From contig BRKX01000002.1 in the NCBI GenBank assembly GCA_026008535.1, positions 61,315,170 through 61,379,169 of the forward strand: a stretch of 64,000 bases of DNA, written 5' to 3'. Both the position numbers and the translations under genes were made by a program. Source of the stretch: Perilla frutescens. Its lineage: Eukaryota; Streptophyta; Magnoliopsida; Lamiales; Lamiaceae. Positions within the stretch are counted from its first letter, which is position 1; each line of letters starts with the position of its first letter. Under the pieces are notes generated by a model. The model ran no database searches. It was not told the DNA's origin and worked only from the letters and a program-made list of their open reading frames with translations. This document shows positions 47,833-60,337 of the stretch, piece after piece.

Positions 47833-50800
47833 ATGAATAATAATAATAGAGGAAAGAGCGTTATGAACTTCACTCAATCAACGCACACCTCTTCAGAGTC
47901 TGAACCACCTTTGCACAACTTTATGCCGATGTCATCCTCTTCAGTTCATGTTAATCATGATCAGGTAATTATTTGAATTATTCTCTATTTAGTGTAGATC
48001 TATAACCATCTGCTCAATTTATGTTAACCACAATTAAAATAATTTATTTTAATCTCTATTTATTGTAGATCTGAAATTTATGCTGTTATATCAGTTGTAT
48101 ATAGACAAGTGATTTGATAATATTATAGAATTTAATAGACAAAGGCCGAAAACACATTTCTTGATTATATATGGATGTTTTGCCAATCATAACATGACTT
48201 AGATGGTAAAAATTGTAATTGGAAGATATGAAAGGCCAAAAATCTATGTAAAATCGTTAAATTATACAAAATTTTAGTAAATTTTTATACTTTGTAAAAA
48301 ATTTGTTAAAATCAAACACACTTATAGTCTTATACTCATGTGTTTGTTTTTCTTTTATTTAATTTTCATTTTTTTATCCTCCTAATTTGGTGATAGGAGA
48401 TCCGCTAAAGTTTAAACCTTAGAACTCAATATTTATTCGGTGGAGGTCGTACCCATATTTTGCTATGTAGTCTTGTTAAACTTATTTTAGCTATTTCCAC
48501 AAACATTAAATATATATATATATATTTTTACCGTATTTAATAAAATACCCTTCTAGGCTCCTGCAGAATCCACAATATCATTAAAAATACAAATTGCAAG
48601 TTAATTGATGGACCCACTACATTTATTTCCGTCTATCTTCGAAATATTCTTACGTGTATGATAAAAAAAAACAATAATGCTAGCCTGCTTAGTCAGAATT
48701 GAATTTTTTAATAATTAATGAAACTGTATTTATCAATAAGTTAATTAAGTTAATTAGTAAATGTTATGTTTTTATTATACTGTTCTTCTCTCATCAATAA
48801 TTAGTGATTATATTTAATTACCAAAATCACTACAAGAAACGAAAGAAATAGCAATAAAAATTAGCAGCGCAGACTCATCTTCTTCTCTTTTCTTCAAATT
48901 TTAATCTACTTCTTCACATTTTTCTCATTGTTATCTTAATTTTTAATTTGATTTTCGCCCCAATTAATGTTGCTGATTTTTTGGGAAATCTTTTCGCCAA
49001 TTATTCATCACAAGCGGGAATTAATTAGAAAGGATTAGCCCTAATTTTTATGGAGGGCATCAATGCAATCAGTGCTTTATTAATTAAATTGATTAATTAT
49101 TAAAAAAAATTCTGGATATCCACATTCTGGTTGAAAATCACTACTCTAAAAAAAATTAAAAAAAATCTCATTGTAAGCTAGAACTAGAATGAATGGGATA
49201 AAATCATCTAGTCCACACTTTTCATGTTCTTCTATCGTGTTAAATTTACCCTTATACGCCCTACATACCCATCAAATTCTATTAATTAATATATGTATTT
49301 TATTCCTATATATTCACTTTAAACATTACAAGTTTACAATTGTTTTATATGCAGAATAAAGCTGAAAGACATGCATCATTTATGAATCAGTTGACGCAGA
49401 ACATGCAAATATTTTGGAGAGAGAGGCTCTCAGAGATAAGGGAGGCTCCAATTGGTAAATTAGTTTTTTCCTCACTTTAATTATTTTATAGAAAAAACAT
49501 GAAATTTATTTATTGCGATTTGGAATTTGTTGTACAACATAATATCTCCGAATCTATGCATATTACTTGTGATTTTCTGTCCTTATGCATGTGCATTTTG
49601 ATCGATCATTAGCTCATAAATAAAATCTTATTCCTATTATATACTGGCCAAACCAAATTTATGAAAATTTAATATTAAACAAAGGGTTAATTATAATTAA
49701 ATACATAAACTTTGACACAATTTACAATTTAAACACAAACTTTGAAATGTTACAGTTAAAACATAATCTTGCAATTTTTTTTTGCAAAATAGAAACTTCC
49801 AAACTTTCGAACAAACGAAAATATAACATGAAATATTGTAAAATTGTATAGATATATAGCATAATCATAATTTAAATTTCAATAATACAATAAAGGTCGG
49901 TATGAAATATAGTGTTTGATTTTCATATTATTGCAAATTCTGTCAAAGTTTATGTATTTAATCATAATTAACCCTTAAAAAAATAGAATCTAAAATCTTA
50001 ATTTATTTTCAATTTTTTTTTATCTCAAAGTAGTTTTATAATAACAAAACACGTTGTTAGGTCCTTGTATTATACTAAAATTTATTTTAATAGGTATATA
50101 TATATATATATTTTATGTAAGTTCTTGTGCTACTATATTTATTCAATAAATTATTTTTTAGCCGATATGTCTGAACCATTAACATTTATGTTGGAAAGAA
50201 CCTATTGAAACTAAACTTAGAAGCAAAGGGACTTTTAAGATAAATATTTTATGAAATTTTGATGAAGATCAAACTCGTGATTTTTTTTTTCAAATTCACT
50301 CATACCACTTAAACAGCCGAAATTGATAATCATAGATTCTTATTTGAATACCTTGTGTCTATATTGCATCTTATGATATAGTCAAAATGTAATAGTTATC
50401 AGTTATGTATATCCGGCATAATTTGCTAGATTTATCATTTTATATACACTTAAATGCATTGTTGACATTTTGTAGATGTCCGGACTTCAAACACACTGTC
50501 ATTAGTTCGTATAAGGAAAGTTATGAAGTCTGACGGAAAAGTCGCGGTAAATTTTGTTGTTACACAATCTATTTACCTCTAAATCGTATACACTTGAGCA
50601 TATGTATTTATTCATTTATTATTAATGTGCATGCATTATGTTTTTGTTTTGTGTAATAAAACATAAACCCATGTCTAGTCGATTTATTTGAATAGAGTAG
50701 TGTAAAATTGGCCTCAATCGTAGTTCAAAATAATTCGACACTGTAATACATCACTAAATTTTATGCAAATGAATTCCATTAATTAGCTAGATCTAATGAT

Positions 50801-52478
50801 TAAACTTAAAAAATAATAAAATATTTAATTTTACCAAATATTGTTTTTACTGTGCCATTTTGTTCAAGTTGAAAACATTTTAGTGCATAAGGTGTACCAT
50901 TTTAGTGCAAAATATGTATCAACATAGTGCAAATCATAGAAGTTGGCCTTATTCCATGATTTTTTCTGCTTAACTATAAATACATAATTGCTCTTTCGAA
51001 TGTTTAAGTATTAATATATAATATTTATTTATTGCTGCTAATAAAAATCTAATAAATGTTATATATATGCTAATCACTAAGAGATAAAATATAATATTCT
51101 ACAAAAAATAAATTGAATTTAAACACTTTATGAATGTTCTTATACAAATAAATAATTTAAGTACATAACAATATATTTTTATTTTTATTATAATGTTGGA
51201 TACTTTAATATTATTTGTACAATTCTCACATATTCCTATATACCCCCCCGCGCGCGCGCGCACACACATCTTAGGGTGCAACCAATTATAACTATGTATT
51301 GATAAATGAATGCTCAGATGATCAGTGCCGATACGCCAGCTTTGGTGGCTAAAGTATGTGAAATATTTGTGATGGAATTAACGTTGCGTGCATGGATGCA
51401 CACCCAAGAAAACAAGCGGAAAATAGTGCAGCGCAACGACATCACTGACGCCATAAGAGACGAAAATCTCTTAGATTTCCTCAATAACATGGTTCCTATA
51501 GAACCTCACCGCCACCAGGTTATATATATTCCATTTTTTATTATTTTAATCAAACGTTTTAATTTCTACTCGAATTAACATTTGTGGACTTTGCAATGTT
51601 AGGAACACAACCTTACAATTTCGAATAATCATGAGGAAGTTTATGTTCCTCTGCCAGTCCAAGATGTTCCTGTGATGCTTCCCAACTATTCCATGTATTT
51701 TCAAAGCATGACTAATGATTCGGTATGTGTAATGGTGCGCATATATTTTAAATTATGGGTTAATTATGTTAAATTTCACAACGTTAATCCTACTATGTAC
51801 TTACAATGTTATATGAGTTTTTAAAAGAAGTATAACACCACTTTTTAATTTGTTGCAAATCATGATAAAAGGTGTGATATTTAAGTCACTTAACACATTA
51901 ATTAATAATGAGATTATATGAATTATATATTGTATTTTGAAATTTTTGGAGTTTCATGGTGTTAGGAGGTAGCATCGGCGGGAGGTCTTACTGTGGTAGC
52001 TGATGATCGCCACTTGCCTTTTCCGATGAATTTGCATGACACCTTTAATCATGTAAGCGATTTGGACCTCGTGAATAATGAATGCGTATGTAGAACTTTT
52101 CACTCTTTTTTTTTTTCAAACGTCGTTTTTGAAATATGCTTGAAGCGATGATATTAATTTGCTCATTGTATGGTGTGTGTTATTTTTTCTTCTGATAGGA
52201 TTTTTTTATCGAGAAATGGAGGGACACAACAAAATCCTAATTTTCCACCACCTTCCCCATTTGATGATGGAGTCAATCTTTACCTTAGTTATAAGGTATG
52301 CCCGCAAGCTATTAAATGTGTGTATGTTGTGTTGTGTTTGTTTGTCTATGTGTGTGTATGCACATTCGTCAAAATTAACATAAAGTTAATTACAGCAAAT
52401 ATTTTCAGGATTTTTTCCAATGAAAGATTGTGAATGGTGCAGGAAGAGGGAAAAATTAAGAACTTTGTTGTTGATTAA
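47833..52478 (+). CDS. NF-YC-like histone-fold protein, probable 3' frameshift
   Basis: NF-YC pairs with NF-YB and then NF-YA to bind CCAAT boxes in the nucleus. Proposed exons: 47833-47964, 49355-49454, 50476-50546, 51318-51518, 51603-51722, 51966-52085, 52199-52295, 52443-52478, all with GT-AG sites; the first six join in phase. FWRERLSEIRE, LSLVRIRKVMKSDGKVAMIS, ALVAKVCEIFVMELTLRAW and TQENKRKIVQRNDITDAI form the complete histone fold. In exon 7 the in-frame reading ends at TAA (52238-52240), giving about 261 residues. Exon 7 begins GA followed by seven T; one T fewer would keep the frame open through exon 8 (EEGKIKNFVVD). So either the gene is shortened by an insertion in a T run, or there is a sequence error. 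Intron 6 could also start at 52053. Confidence 0.82.
49684..49974. mobile_element. MULE-type MITE in NF-YC intron 2
   Basis: Ends GGGTTAATTATAATTAAATA and its inverse (..TATTTAATCATAATTAACCC), with flanks TTAAACAAA and TTAAAAAAA matching at 8 of 9 bases. Its termini resemble those of the element at 12895-13273, so both probably belong to one family. Confidence 0.72.
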
Positions 52479-53340
52479 GCACCTATCTTCTTCTACCAAA
52501 TAATATATAATAAATTGACTTCATGGAAGTGATGAACAAGAACTTGGGGTGTATATATAAGTTCATTGTTTGTAAAAGAAAAAAAAAAACTACTACATTT
52601 CTTCCGTTTTTATTGCTTGGTTTGTGTTGTGATCAACAATTTTGCATTGATTTGCTACTATAATTATTGTTCCTTATAGCCTCAACGTATTGCAAGCACA
52701 ATAAATTAAAATATTTGCATATTATTTTTCTTTTTGTGTCAGGATTTGAACAATTTCATTTTTAACTTTATCAAAAAAATTGACCCGATGCATAAACTAC
52801 GTTGGATGTTTTAGCTTTACCTCCAATACTGTGTTGTACACTAGAGAATGTGTGCGTGTGTGTGATTTTTTTAATAAGTATATTGTCATTTCTTTAATAA
52901 AATGGTTTCAAGACATGAATTTAACCAAATAGCAAGAGGATTATGTAATATCCTATATTGTAGTTGTTTACTTATACGAATTTTTAGCCGCCTCAAATTA
53001 ATATGAGAAAATGTGCAAAAATACCCTAACGTTTCCTAAAGAGCGATTTTTTCCGTAATTTTTTTTAGAGCAAATATCACCTGACATTTACTAGTGGATG
53101 TAAATTGGTTTTTTGGAGGAAAATTACCCTATTATATGTTAGTATTTTTTTTCATTTTTCCATCCCTTGAAGATTATTTATTTTTAGCATAATTCATCTT
53201 TATTTTTATGAAAATTTTAAAATATAAAATGTTGAAACATTCAGATTGTATATTATCCATTGTTCTCAGTAGTTGCCGTTGAGAATTGAGTAGACTTACA
53301 AATTCATAATCTAAGTAATTAAAGTTATAAAGAATAATAA
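52479..53340. other. 3' flank of the NF-YC gene
   Basis: Probable 3' UTR to about 52600, then AT-rich sequence without a recognised gene. Confidence 0.5.
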
Positions 53341-53344
53341 AATA

Positions 53345-54765
53345 TTTTAAAAAAATTATTTTTTGTGTGATATTTAGTGCACGTTGAAAACACTTTCGTG
53401 CGTAAGTTGCACTATTTTTGTGCAATTTTGTGCAAAATATTCACCAAAAGAGTGTAAACCATTAGCTTTTCAATTATTTTAATTTTCGATTACTGAATTT
53501 TAAATGTAGTGTTGTCTTTTCAGATGCTTAACTATTAATATATAATATTATTTATATATTGTTATACAATTTCTATAAATAACGTGCATGTGTGATGCAC
53601 TAATAACCAAGAGACGTAATATAATATTCAATAAAAAAAAAGACTAATATACTTCGAGGAGTATTGCTAATGTGCTTATATAAATACAACACACACAAAC
53701 ACACACACATATATATGCATATGTCAGTATATTTTTATTGTAGTTGTAATTGTTGGATACTAGAATATTATTTACATTAATTCTTATATATTCACATTTG
53801 GCCATTCATATTCATTCTTAATCATGTGATTTGTATGATTTAAAATCGGGGAATCACCATTCACAAGAAAATCATTACTCCAAAAAAAAAAGTGAATAGT
53901 TATCCATCCACGCCAAGGGTTTAGTTACTTCCATTGAACTAAAAATTAATAAACGATGTGTTTACACATGATCATGTCTTATAATATTATTTTATTATAT
54001 TTAGAAAATTAAATTGAAAATAAGACTAAATATTTTATTATTATATAATTATTTTTTATTTTTAAAAAATAATTAAAAATATATATTAAAATCAAATTTT
54101 GATAGTTTTACAAATTTTATTGAAGACTAATGAAATTGGTAACATATAAATATATTCTAATAAAAAATAAAATAATTATGTATTTGATATAGTTTAATAT
54201 ATTAAAATTAAAAACTGAAATGATAAACTATTTTTCTATGAAGTAAAAATATTTTTATTAAGTTATAGAAGTTTATTATAGATTTATTAATTAAATAATT
54301 TAGAAAAAACAATAAAATAAATAAATTATAATTTTCTAAATCAAAATTAGAAAAAAAGTTACATACTTCAAAAGAAAATTGCACCTTAGGAATGTAAGAA
54401 ATAAACAACGTCATGTGTTGATAAATGATAATATTAGTGTTGATAAATGATAATATTAGATGCTATATTTTATTCAATTATGGAAATTTAAAAATATATA
54501 AAATATTCATTTTAAAAAATTAAAAAATTAAAAATGATATTTCATTCAATAAACATACCAATAACAAGAATTTTCATTCAATTCTTACCAATTATATTAT
54601 TTTATACCAATTAACTCCTTATTATAATCGAGTATTGGTAAATGATTGTTGATACACCGGTATTGCTCGCAAAAGCCTCCAAAATATTTGTGATGGAAAT
54701 AATTCTATCACACTTATTCACACTCAACAAACACAAGCGCACAACGTTTCAGAAAAACCACCACC
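53345..54765 (+). pseudogene. Decayed partial tandem copy of the NF-YC gene (intron 3 to exon 4)
   Basis: 53350-53810 resembles NF-YC intron 3 (50860-51290), sharing GTTGAAAACA..TTAGTGCA and TGTTGGATACT landmarks. 54642-54765 resembles exon 4: MIVDTPVLLAKASKIFVMEI matches MISADTPALVAKVCEIFVME and continues HKRTTFQKN. The exon lacks its AG acceptor and the second half of the histone fold, and frames break after it. About 830 bases between the two parts have no counterpart in the parent. Confidence 0.78.
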
Positions 54766-55662
54766 AATTATATATTTATCTGGTCAAACAAATATTTCCA
54801 ACAATTAATAAGCTCTCACAGCCCTGCTCCATCAGATACACCCAATAATCAGATGGAATTAGTGAATTTTAAAATTAAAATTAATTCATTTAATTTTTTA
54901 AATAAATGTAAATATATACTTTAAAATGGAATTAATGAATCTAAAATTAAAATCAATTACTTAATTTGAGACTTATTTTATGTTATTTAAGCATTAATAT
55001 TTAATAGTCAGACTTTGAGATTTCCCTTTGTGCTATAATCTCATACCTTGGTTTCTATAATATTTAATAAATTAATTAAGTGAATAAAAAAGGCGTCAAT
55101 TTTATGAATATTAAAATCGGAGCGTTACATTTTAGTATGGTTTTAATTACGTGCCATTTTGACAAATTTGTTGCTTCCATCAAAATTGAGTGTTGTGTAC
55201 GCGCTTTTAGTGCAATGCTTCTTTACTTAGGTAAATGTAAAATTGAGTCAAAATTATTGAATTAGAGAAAATTAGATTGTTTTTTAGTTGGCGAAGGAAG
55301 ATCGAGTGATTAATGAATTGATTTTAGGTTATTCGTTCAGACTTCATTAAATTTCTATAACTTTTTTTACTATGCTTATGAGTTAGCTGATATTGCACGT
55401 AATTTGAATGATTTGTTTCTTAGCCCTCTTAATTTTACTAATTAAAAGTCACATTCAAGCATAACTTTAAATTTGATATTCTGAATTTGATAAATATATA
55501 TAGTTCAAATGGATTTCAACATTCATTAATTCGAAACATTTAATGAAAAGTCATGCATTTTTTTTATTTTTATTTTTTTGCTTTATGATTATAAAACACA
55601 GAGCTTATGTTTTGACAAAATATAATTCTATTTAATTAAAATTAAGATGTAAAAAACTAAAC
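54766..55662. other. AT-rich spacer
   Basis: A short piece related to the 15.9-16.4 kb repeats lies at about 54850-54960; nothing else recognised. The 61-codon frame at 55080-55265 has no family signal. Confidence 0.5.
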
Positions 55663-55665
55663 TAT

Positions 55666-58600
55666 CACTACTACAAAAACATGAATAGATAACACTTGAT
55701 ACATAACGGTTTTAGCGAAAAACCGTTACAAACGAAGCATACGTAACGGTTTTTTTAAAAACTGTTACGTATGTGCGTGTCTTCATTAGTATATATAACA
55801 GTGGCTATTAAACTGTTACGTATTGGTGTGTTATACATAACGGTTTCAATATAATTGTTACATATGTGCGTGTTTTTGAGAGACCATATGTAACAGTTTA
55901 TTATTAAACTGTTACCTATGTGCGTATTTTGTTTTTATAACGGTCTGGCAACACTTCTCGAAAAACCGTTACAAAATCTTTGGCTAAAAATTTTGAAAAC
56001 CCAAAATTGGATAATTATTACAGATCTCCAACCCTTCTCGCACCCCTCTTCTCTCCCCATCCCCATTCACAGTTGAACAGATCTCCAAAACCTTCTCTTT
56101 CCCAAATCACAAACTTTAAATCCCTAGTTTCTTCTTCTTCTTCTTCTTCTTCCTCCTTATCACCGATGACCATCCACCATTGACCGGCAACCAACTTCAC
56201 CGTGTTCACTCTCTCTCGATTCAAAATCCAGCGGATCCGTATTCAAAATCGCCAAGAACTCGTTAAATTCCACCATTCCTTTACATTTTTCTCAAATTGA
56301 AATTAGAAAAAGGTAAAACCCTAAGTGTCGACTGAGAATGTCGGCGTAGCGAATTTTTTCGGCGATCGGACTGATTACCTACCAGTCAACATCTCCAGAT
56401 AGAAGAATTTTTCGACGCCGTGGCTGAAGACACTCGTTGCCTCCCTTCCATGGTCGATCTGTTACTCATAGGCATGTCGATATTTTTGTTAATTAGCAAA
56501 ATTTATCCATATATTTAGCTTGATGTTGGACATTGACATTTTTTCTTCTTTTTTTTTTTGGCTGGGAAAAATGTAGGGTCTTCAAAGTTATTGGAGAACA
56601 GGAGACGCAATGTGGAGAAGCAACCCCTTTTTCGCACGGGATTGGGAAAATTTGTTGCGGTGAAGCATTAATCGATCTCGAGAGCGCGTTCAGTTCTTAG
56701 TGATGTGGATTCCACGTTAATTGATGCAGGTATGGTTTCTTTGGAAATCTGTGGAAATGTGGTTATTGAGTTATATGACATGCTTATTGACTAGGCGGCT
56801 GAATTCATGCTTTGATGGGAAGGGGATGAACTTTGATGCTTAATTTTTTGTGTTAATTTGAATTGCAATTTGTTGTAGAAAATTGGATTTTATCTCTAGG
56901 CGGAGAGAGACTTCATTTGACTCTCTTGCGAAGATAAGAGTTGACTTTGATTGTGTGCGATCTGAGCAACACCAATCAGGTTAGTTTCTCGCAAGACTGG
57001 ATTCAATAATCAAATTTGTAGTGTAACATGTTATGAGTCTTGGAACAGTGAGTGTGGTTAATTATTTCTTGAAATTCATATGTTTTCGAGTTATGGGGTG
57101 ACACATTTGAACTCTGTTTCGGGTTGGTTTCTTGCAAAATTGGATTGGAGAATCAAATTCTTGGAAGTATGATTTTATGAATCTTAGAACAATGAGTGTT
57201 TTTCTTGAAATTCATATGTTTGAGTTCTGGAGTGACACTTTCGAAGTCTGTTTCAGGTTGGTTTATTGCAATTTGAATTTTTTGTGAACTAGATTGGACA
57301 ATTTTTTGTTGTAATTTGAATTATATATGTCCTAGAAATTCTATTTATGTTTGCCTTGTTGGATATTAATAAGTGTAAGAAGTAGGAGTGCGCAAAATCC
57401 AATCAAAATAAAAAAAATTCGAACCTATCGAGTTATTTGAATTGGTTGGTTTAATCATTTTTCTTTAATTTTGGTTTGGTTTTGAATATTAAAACTAAAA
57501 TTTAGTTTTGAATACCACTCACTCATTTACCATGCTTGATGACATTATGCATGTCTAATAAATAATATTATCACAGTTGTTGGACTATCAATAATCAAGT
57601 GAATCATTTAATAAAATATGATATTTGGATAAAGTGAAACTAATTTTGTATACCAAACTTTATCAATAAAAATAAAGTGATTCATGTACAGGTTTGATTA
57701 TGTTTGATTATGTTCAGAATTATGGCATAATTTCTGCTTTGTCATTTTATTTTTCCTCTTTGTTGATTCATGTACAAGTTTAGAACGTGATTTACTTGTA
57801 ACTGATTATATCCTTTGTTTGCGATTATGCCTTAGTTATCTCTTTCAAGTGATTTACTTGTAACTGATATATGGAATTTCTTGTTATTCTGTAGCATAAA
57901 TCTTGTTATTCATAATCTTGCCGTTTCACTTTCTATTTAAGTTAAGGTTTTATATGTGTTGTATTATTGCAGGAAGGTTTTAACATATTGAATTTGTGGA
58001 GAAATTGGAGGAGGTTGCTCAATTCTTCCATTACCTATTGAAATATTTGTGGCTAATTCTTTCTTGTTTAAAAAATTGGTACTTGGATAAATTTTTCTTA
58101 TTAGCTATTGATTTTAGGATTTTATTGAATTAGTGTTGAATTTTCTTCTGTATTTAAATATTGATACTTGGATAATGTCTCGTTATTATAATTATTTTAC
58201 ATTTTAGTGCTTAATTTGAAATATTATTTAGATTATTTACAATTTGAAAATATAATTTTATTTTTATAAAAATTGTGCATAACAATATTATACGTAATGG
58301 TTGAAAAAAAAAACGTTAAATAAATACAAGAATATGCAACGGTTTTTAAAAAAAGTGTTATCTAAATACAAGAATACGTAACAGTTTTAAATAAAAAGCG
58401 TTATCTAAATAAAAGAATACGTAACGGTTTTAAAAAAAACGTTATCTAATTGAAAGATTATGTAATGGTTTTTCATTAAAGCGTTATCTATGCTATGGAA
58501 TATGTAACGGTTTCTAAAAAATGCGTTATCTATGTTATGGAATATGTAATGGTTGCTTAAAGAGTGTTATCTAAAAAAATATAATACGTAACGGTTTCTT

Positions 58601-58849
58601 ATGAAATCATTACGTATAATATATAATAGGTAACGGTTTGTTATAAAAATCGTTACGAAAGATCATAATACGTAACGCTTCAATCAGTATAGATAACGGT
58701 TATAAACCGTTACGTAAAGTGAGTATAGATAACGGTTAATAACCGTTACGTATACTGGGTAGAATACGTAACACCACTATACGTAACGGTTCTGAAATGG
58801 CATACGTAACGGACAATAACCGTTACGTATGTGCGTTTTTGTAGTAGTG
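55666..58849. mobile_element. 3.2-kb CACTA transposon carrying a BRCA2 fragment
   Basis: Begins CACTACTACAAAAACATG and ends GTGCGTTTTTGTAGTAGTG, with target duplications TAT at 55663-55665 and 58850-58852. Both subterminal zones (to about 55975, and from about 58280) are arrays of ACGTAACGGTTTT / AACCGTTACGT words. No transposase is visible. The middle has GC-richer, gene-like sequence, including a leader with a TTC run, exons and introns. Confidence 0.88.
56338..56729 (+). pseudogene. BRCA2: Captured N-terminal fragment of a plant BRCA2 gene
   Basis: BRCA2 loads RAD51 during homologous recombination. The first exon (from 56338) begins MSA, then a stop, and has EEFFDAVAEDTRCLPSMVDL in a shifted frame near its end. 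After a donor-like ATAG/GCATGT and an acceptor at 56575-56576, the second exon reads SSKLLENRRRNVEKQPLFRT then GLGKFVAVKH, stop, SISRARSVLSDVDSTLIDA, and ends at a GTATGG donor. LPSM.DLLL, FRTGLGK and the SI..A.SVL block are typical of plant BRCA2 N-termini. Two stops and a frameshift make it non-functional. Whether the gene-like stretch at 56880-57000 also comes from BRCA2 is unclear. Confidence 0.72.
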
Positions 58850-58897
58850 TATAAAATACATAAGATGATAAAGATGCATGAAAACTTAAATACCATA

Positions 58898-59138
58898 CTC
58901 CCTCCGTTTCCAATTAAATGTCATTTTAGATGAATGCATACAGATTAATAAATCAATTGAGTTACCAAATACATCCTTGTGTGAATACATTAAATGAATT
59001 AAATATATATGTTTGAATATATTAAATGAGGGCAAATATGAGAAAAATGTAAATTTTATGTATCGAATTTGTAGAATGACATTTATTTTGAAACAAAATT
59101 AAACTGTTAGAATGACATTTATTCAGAAATGGAGATAG
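58898..59138. mobile_element. Stowaway-type MITE
   Basis: Ends CTCCCTCCGTTTC and GAAATGGAGATAG (inverse with two changes), flanked by TA on both sides (58896-58897 and 59139-59140). These are the TIR and target duplication of Tc1/mariner-derived Stowaway elements. The inner AAATGTCATTTTAG / AGAATGACATTT pair extends the symmetry. Length 241 bp. Confidence 0.85.
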
Positions 59139-59140
59139 TA

Positions 59141-59756
59141 TCTTTTATTGCATGTATAAAATCATCATATTGATTTTGAAAATTCATTTAGTATATCATC
59201 ATATCTCTCATTAAAATTCATTTAATATGCTTATGATTAACGTCATAAAACTTTCAATATTTAGATTTATATATAAATAATTTAATTATAAATTCAAACT
59301 ATTGAAAGAATTAGGTTATTAAAAAAATCAAAATTCCAAAGCAAAAAAAAAAAAAACCCCACTAAAATGGAATATCATAAATAGAAAACAAACGAGAATA
59401 TTCTTTAAAATTATGTATTATAGTTATTCTTCATTTTATTTTTCTAACTAATAATCATATTATTTTTACAAGAAATTGACCAACAATTGATTAAAAGAAT
59501 TACTACAAACTAAAATTTAATATAAAATACGTTTATTTTTATATATAGAACAATTATTTATACATGCTAATGCATGTACTTTTTGCTAGTTACATCGAAC
59601 GATTAAAACACTAGCCCAACACAATCTCATAAGTATATGATGAGACTTTTAATAATTTATTTTTGGTATATACCGTTATCGTTGAAGCACATGCACATAT
59701 ATGGTATTGGTATTGGTATATGATTTTTAATTCATGATTACTTCGTGATAGATGTC
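59141..59756. other. 3' flank of the lipid-transfer-like gene
   Basis: AT-rich, no gene recognised. Confidence 0.5.
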
Positions 59757-60337
59757 TCAAGGGGGAGTCGTCACACCTGCAAGGAAATAAGACATGCATC
59801 AATCCCAAAACTCAATATTGAGATCACGTCAAATTAAATTAAAGTCTAAAAAAAAGTGAAAAACTATTGATAGATATATAGCCCCTTCAGCACCAATTTT
59901 AAATGTAACTCTAATCTTTATAAGATATGATTTTTCATATTCATTCATTTGGTAAAAAAGATAAATATACTACAACAAATAAATATTTCTTCTATTCTTG
60001 TAAGGAGAGAGAAAAATATATATTCTTCACCCTAAATAACGCATATGTTACCTTAGAATTTTAATTAAGAGTTTTATAAAACAATATTGCTAGTTAGAGA
60101 ATAAATACCACACCACACAAACTTCGGCGTAACAAATTGGCAAACGCAATCTACCTTCGCCGCCCTCACCAGCTGGCAGCACGCCGCCGACGGCTTCCCC
60201 AATACCAGCGCCACATTCCTACACGTATTTTCGAGATCTTTTTTCTGGTTGTTGCATTGGCTCGGAGTCAGCCCCTGCGCCACCGCAGTTGGAACCACCA
60301 CCATTGTCGCCACCACCAACATTAGCCATCCCTTCAT
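59757..60337 (-). CDS. Shortened lipid-transfer / 8-cysteine-motif-like secreted protein
   Basis: Exon 1 is 60337-60109 and exon 2 is 59776-59757, only 20 bases; donor GTATTT and acceptor TGCAG join in frame to give 82 residues. Residues 1-20 (MKGWLMLVVATMVVVPTAVA) are a signal peptide. The mature part has Cys spaced as C, C, CC, CxC (LTPSQC, LENTC, AACCQ, DCVCQ), as in the bifunctional inhibitor/LTP/seed-storage family, which bind lipids outside the cell. Relatives have about 25-30 more residues with another Cys between QFVTPK and the end. Here QFVTPK runs straight into FVWCGVTTPP, so one cysteine and a helix are missing. It may be a derived short form or a gene losing function. Confidence 0.7.

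Noticed and set aside
48828..49140. CACTACAAGAAAC start resembling a CACTA end in NF-YC intron 1
   Set aside because: No subterminal repeats and no matching right end or duplication found; could be chance.
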